In this document: piece by piece, positions 6,177-7,360 of the stretch
Numbering within the stretch: position 1 is the stretch's first letter
How the letters are laid out: the number at the start of each line of letters is the position of its first letter
Assembly: GCA_900544105.1 (NCBI GenBank)
Contig: UQUC01000087.1
Location: forward strand, 1 to 7,360
Length of the DNA stretch: 7,360 nucleotides
Source of the DNA: an uncultured Oscillibacter sp.
Lineage (GTDB): Bacteria; Bacillota; Clostridia; Oscillospirales; Oscillospiraceae
Direction: 5' to 3'
Position numbers and translations under genes: made by a program
The notes under the pieces: generated by a model
What the model was told of the DNA's origin: nothing
Seen by the model: only the letters and a program-made list of their open reading frames with translations
Database searches by the model: none

Positions 6177-7083
6177 TGTCTTTATCCTCCCGGCTCTTTG
6201 CCCGTGTTTTATAGACATTATACTGATTCTTGCACCGGGCGCTGCAAAATACGGAATTGGCCCGGCTGCCGAGGAACACCTTCTGGCAGTGCTTGCACAG
6301 CCGCAGGGGTTTCGCATCGTCCACAAGCATGAAGCTGAACATCATCTGGATGCCCAGCAGCAACGAATGGAAGTCCCAATAGATGGTCGGTTTCTCCAGC
6401 AGTTCAATATGATAAGTAGGCGCAATGCCGCCGAAGGCAGCCATGGCCTTGCGGTAAAGATTCCTTGTATCCTCGTCAATGCTGTCGTAGTCGTTGTAGT
6501 ACAGAATGGATGTGGTCAGCGTGAACGCCCAATCCTTGAACTGCTGCGCTACCCAGTCATACGGCTCAGCATACTCCCGCTGGAAGCTCATGTTCTTCGC
6601 CATCGGCTCATCCATGAAGGTCATCGTCAGAGCAATCATCATATTATCCCCGGAAACATTCCAACTGGATTCCACGCCCTTTTTCACTACATCCAATTTG
6701 TCGAAGGGATAGAACAGAGCAAGGTAGTTCTCTGTTTCCATGGATTCCTCTTTGATAAAATGATTCTTCGGCAGATAAACCGCTTCATAATCCATAAAGG
6801 ACGGCGTGGTGGGCAGTGCCGTCATCAGCCCCAACAGACCGTAGTGGGTCACAAAAGTCAAAATTGCCTTTTCCACCGCATCCTCCGGGCTGCGGTTCAT
6901 CATCAGCATCCCTACGTTCAGCGCCTCCAACACCATCTCGGAGGATTCCTTCAGCGGGTTATAGACGTCGGGCTTTGCCGCCTTCTCCGGCGTAATATAG
7001 CGTTTTCCGTCCTTGCCGGTCTTGATCTCATAGCGGTCATACCGCACCCAATGGGAACGGGACTGCGCAAACAGATTGTTCAT
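6169..7083 (-). CDS. Uncharacterised protein with C-terminal zinc ribbon
   Basis: The 304-residue protein begins MNNLFAQSRSHWVRYDRYEI. Its last 45 residues contain CKHCQKVF and FCSARCKNQYNVYKTR, with cysteines at 263, 266, 280 and 284. The spacing C-x2-C-x13-C-x3-C, followed by N and basic residues, suits a zinc ribbon. It resembles the CGNR-type and DUF6076-type ends seen in proteins of Firmicutes mobile regions, but I cannot assign the family. The first 260 residues are mostly helical and aromatic-rich, with no signal peptide and no clear catalytic motif. The ATG at 7083 has AGAGGAA 7 nt upstream. The gene overlaps the rhuM start by 8 nt, so the two are coupled. A possible promoter lies at 7114-7143. 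Confidence 0.75.
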   Translation of the reverse strand: MNNLFAQSRSHWVRYDRYEIKTGKDGKRYITPEKAAKPDVYNPLKESSEMVLEALNVGMLMMNRSPEDAVEKAILTFVTHYGLLGLMTALPTTPSFMDYEAVYLPKNHFIKEESMETENYLALFYPFDKLDVVKKGVESSWNVSGDNMMIALTMTFMDEPMAKNMSFQREYAEPYDWVAQQFKDWAFTLTTSILYYNDYDSIDEDTRNLYRKAMAAFGGIAPTYHIELLEKPTIYWDFHSLLLGIQMMFSFMLVDDAKPLRLCKHCQKVFLGSRANSVFCSARCKNQYNVYKTRAKSREDKDNG

Positions 7084-7113
7084 GACGCTGTTCCTCTCAA
7101 ATCGTAATCTATC

Positions 7114-7143
7114 TATATATTAACCATATTACTATTGTATCAA
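7114..7143 (-). promoter_or_regulatory. Possible promoter for the zinc-ribbon/rhuM operon
   Basis: On the - strand TTGATA (7143-7138), an 18-nt spacer and TATATA (7119-7114) lie about 30 nt before the zinc-ribbon gene. The -35 box overlaps the stop codon of the small upstream ORF. The region is very A+T rich, so chance matches are likely and the exact -10 is uncertain. Confidence 0.45.
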
Positions 7144-7352
7144 CCGTCCTTGGTATCGTCAAGGGCGGCTTTCTTTTTCCTTGGCTTCGTTTTGTTCTCT
7201 CGGCGGATCACGGCATCTTTGCCCATGGTTTGTAACAGTGCTTCATATTCCTCTACGAACTCGCGCTCCCGCAGGGTAAGGCCATGATCGTTTTCCAGCT
7301 TTTCGCTCAGATGCTCGTACATCCGCTTTTGCAGCTTTTTCTGAATGGTCAT
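7140..7352 (-). CDS. Hypothetical lysine-rich small protein, possibly 5'-truncated by the window edge
   Basis: The visible frame gives 70 residues starting MTIQKKLQKRMYEHLSEKLE and ending in a basic stretch, KTKPRKKKAALDDTKDG. The middle (HLSEKLENDHGLTLREREFVEEYEALL would be mostly helix, from about residue 14) is highly charged and may form a coiled coil. I do not recognise the family. The ATG at 7352 has no visible ribosome binding site in the eight bases left in the window, and the codons before it (Leu-Arg) stay open. This may therefore be the C-terminal end of a longer protein. The stop at 7142-7140 is 57 nt upstream of the zinc-ribbon gene, on the same strand. Confidence 0.55.
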   Translation of the reverse strand: MTIQKKLQKRMYEHLSEKLENDHGLTLREREFVEEYEALLQTMGKDAVIRRENKTKPRKKKAALDDTKDG

Positions 7353-7360
7353 CCGCAGCT

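Noticed and set aside
6289..7107. 272-codon + strand frame opposite the zinc-ribbon gene
   Set aside because: It has a His/Gln-rich antisense composition, and the opposite strand has a better start, a ribosome binding site, a cysteine motif and coupling to rhuM.

Overview
The window reads as a chromosomal segment of a Clostridia bacterium, most likely a gut Oscillospiraceae/Ruminococcaceae-type Firmicute. This rests on four things: the ylxM-ffh-rpsP-khpA gene order, GC-rich codon use in the core genes, strong AGGAGG-type ribosome binding sites, and a TnpV gene of the kind found in clostridial mobile elements. The species cannot be named from the sequence alone.

Region 1 (1-2271, + strand) is a housekeeping block for protein targeting and translation. 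It holds the C-terminal part of the SRP-associated HTH protein YlxM, the complete SRP GTPase Ffh, ribosomal protein S16 and the KH-domain RNA-binding protein KhpA. The block ends in a very strong hairpin with A and T tracts on its two sides, which should stop transcription in both directions. The rimM-trmD genes that often follow khpA are absent here.

Region 2 (2298-4516, all - strand) holds two transcription units. One is a 425-residue permease of the ArsB/SLC13 (ion transporter) superfamily. It is driven by a near-consensus sigma-70 promoter through a leader of about 160 nt that contains several hairpins and a terminator-like element with mutually exclusive pairings. The other is a two-gene operon with its own near-consensus promoter, encoding a glyoxalase-I-like VOC protein with all four metal ligands and a 56-residue four-cysteine protein that resembles the small clostridial DUF6472 family.

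Region 3 (about 4594-7360) is accessory DNA that is visibly richer in A+T. A + strand TnpV gene converges, across a hairpin, on a - strand pair made of a zinc-ribbon protein of unknown function and a RhuM-family protein. The pair overlaps by 8 nt, so the two are probably translationally coupled. A lysine-rich small ORF lies upstream of the pair and runs up to the window edge. No recombinase, integrase or element end is visible, so this looks like one end or a remnant of a larger mobile element that extends past the right edge.

The points most worth a second look are the structured permease leader, the zinc-ribbon/RhuM pair, and the small four-cysteine gene coupled to the glyoxalase.
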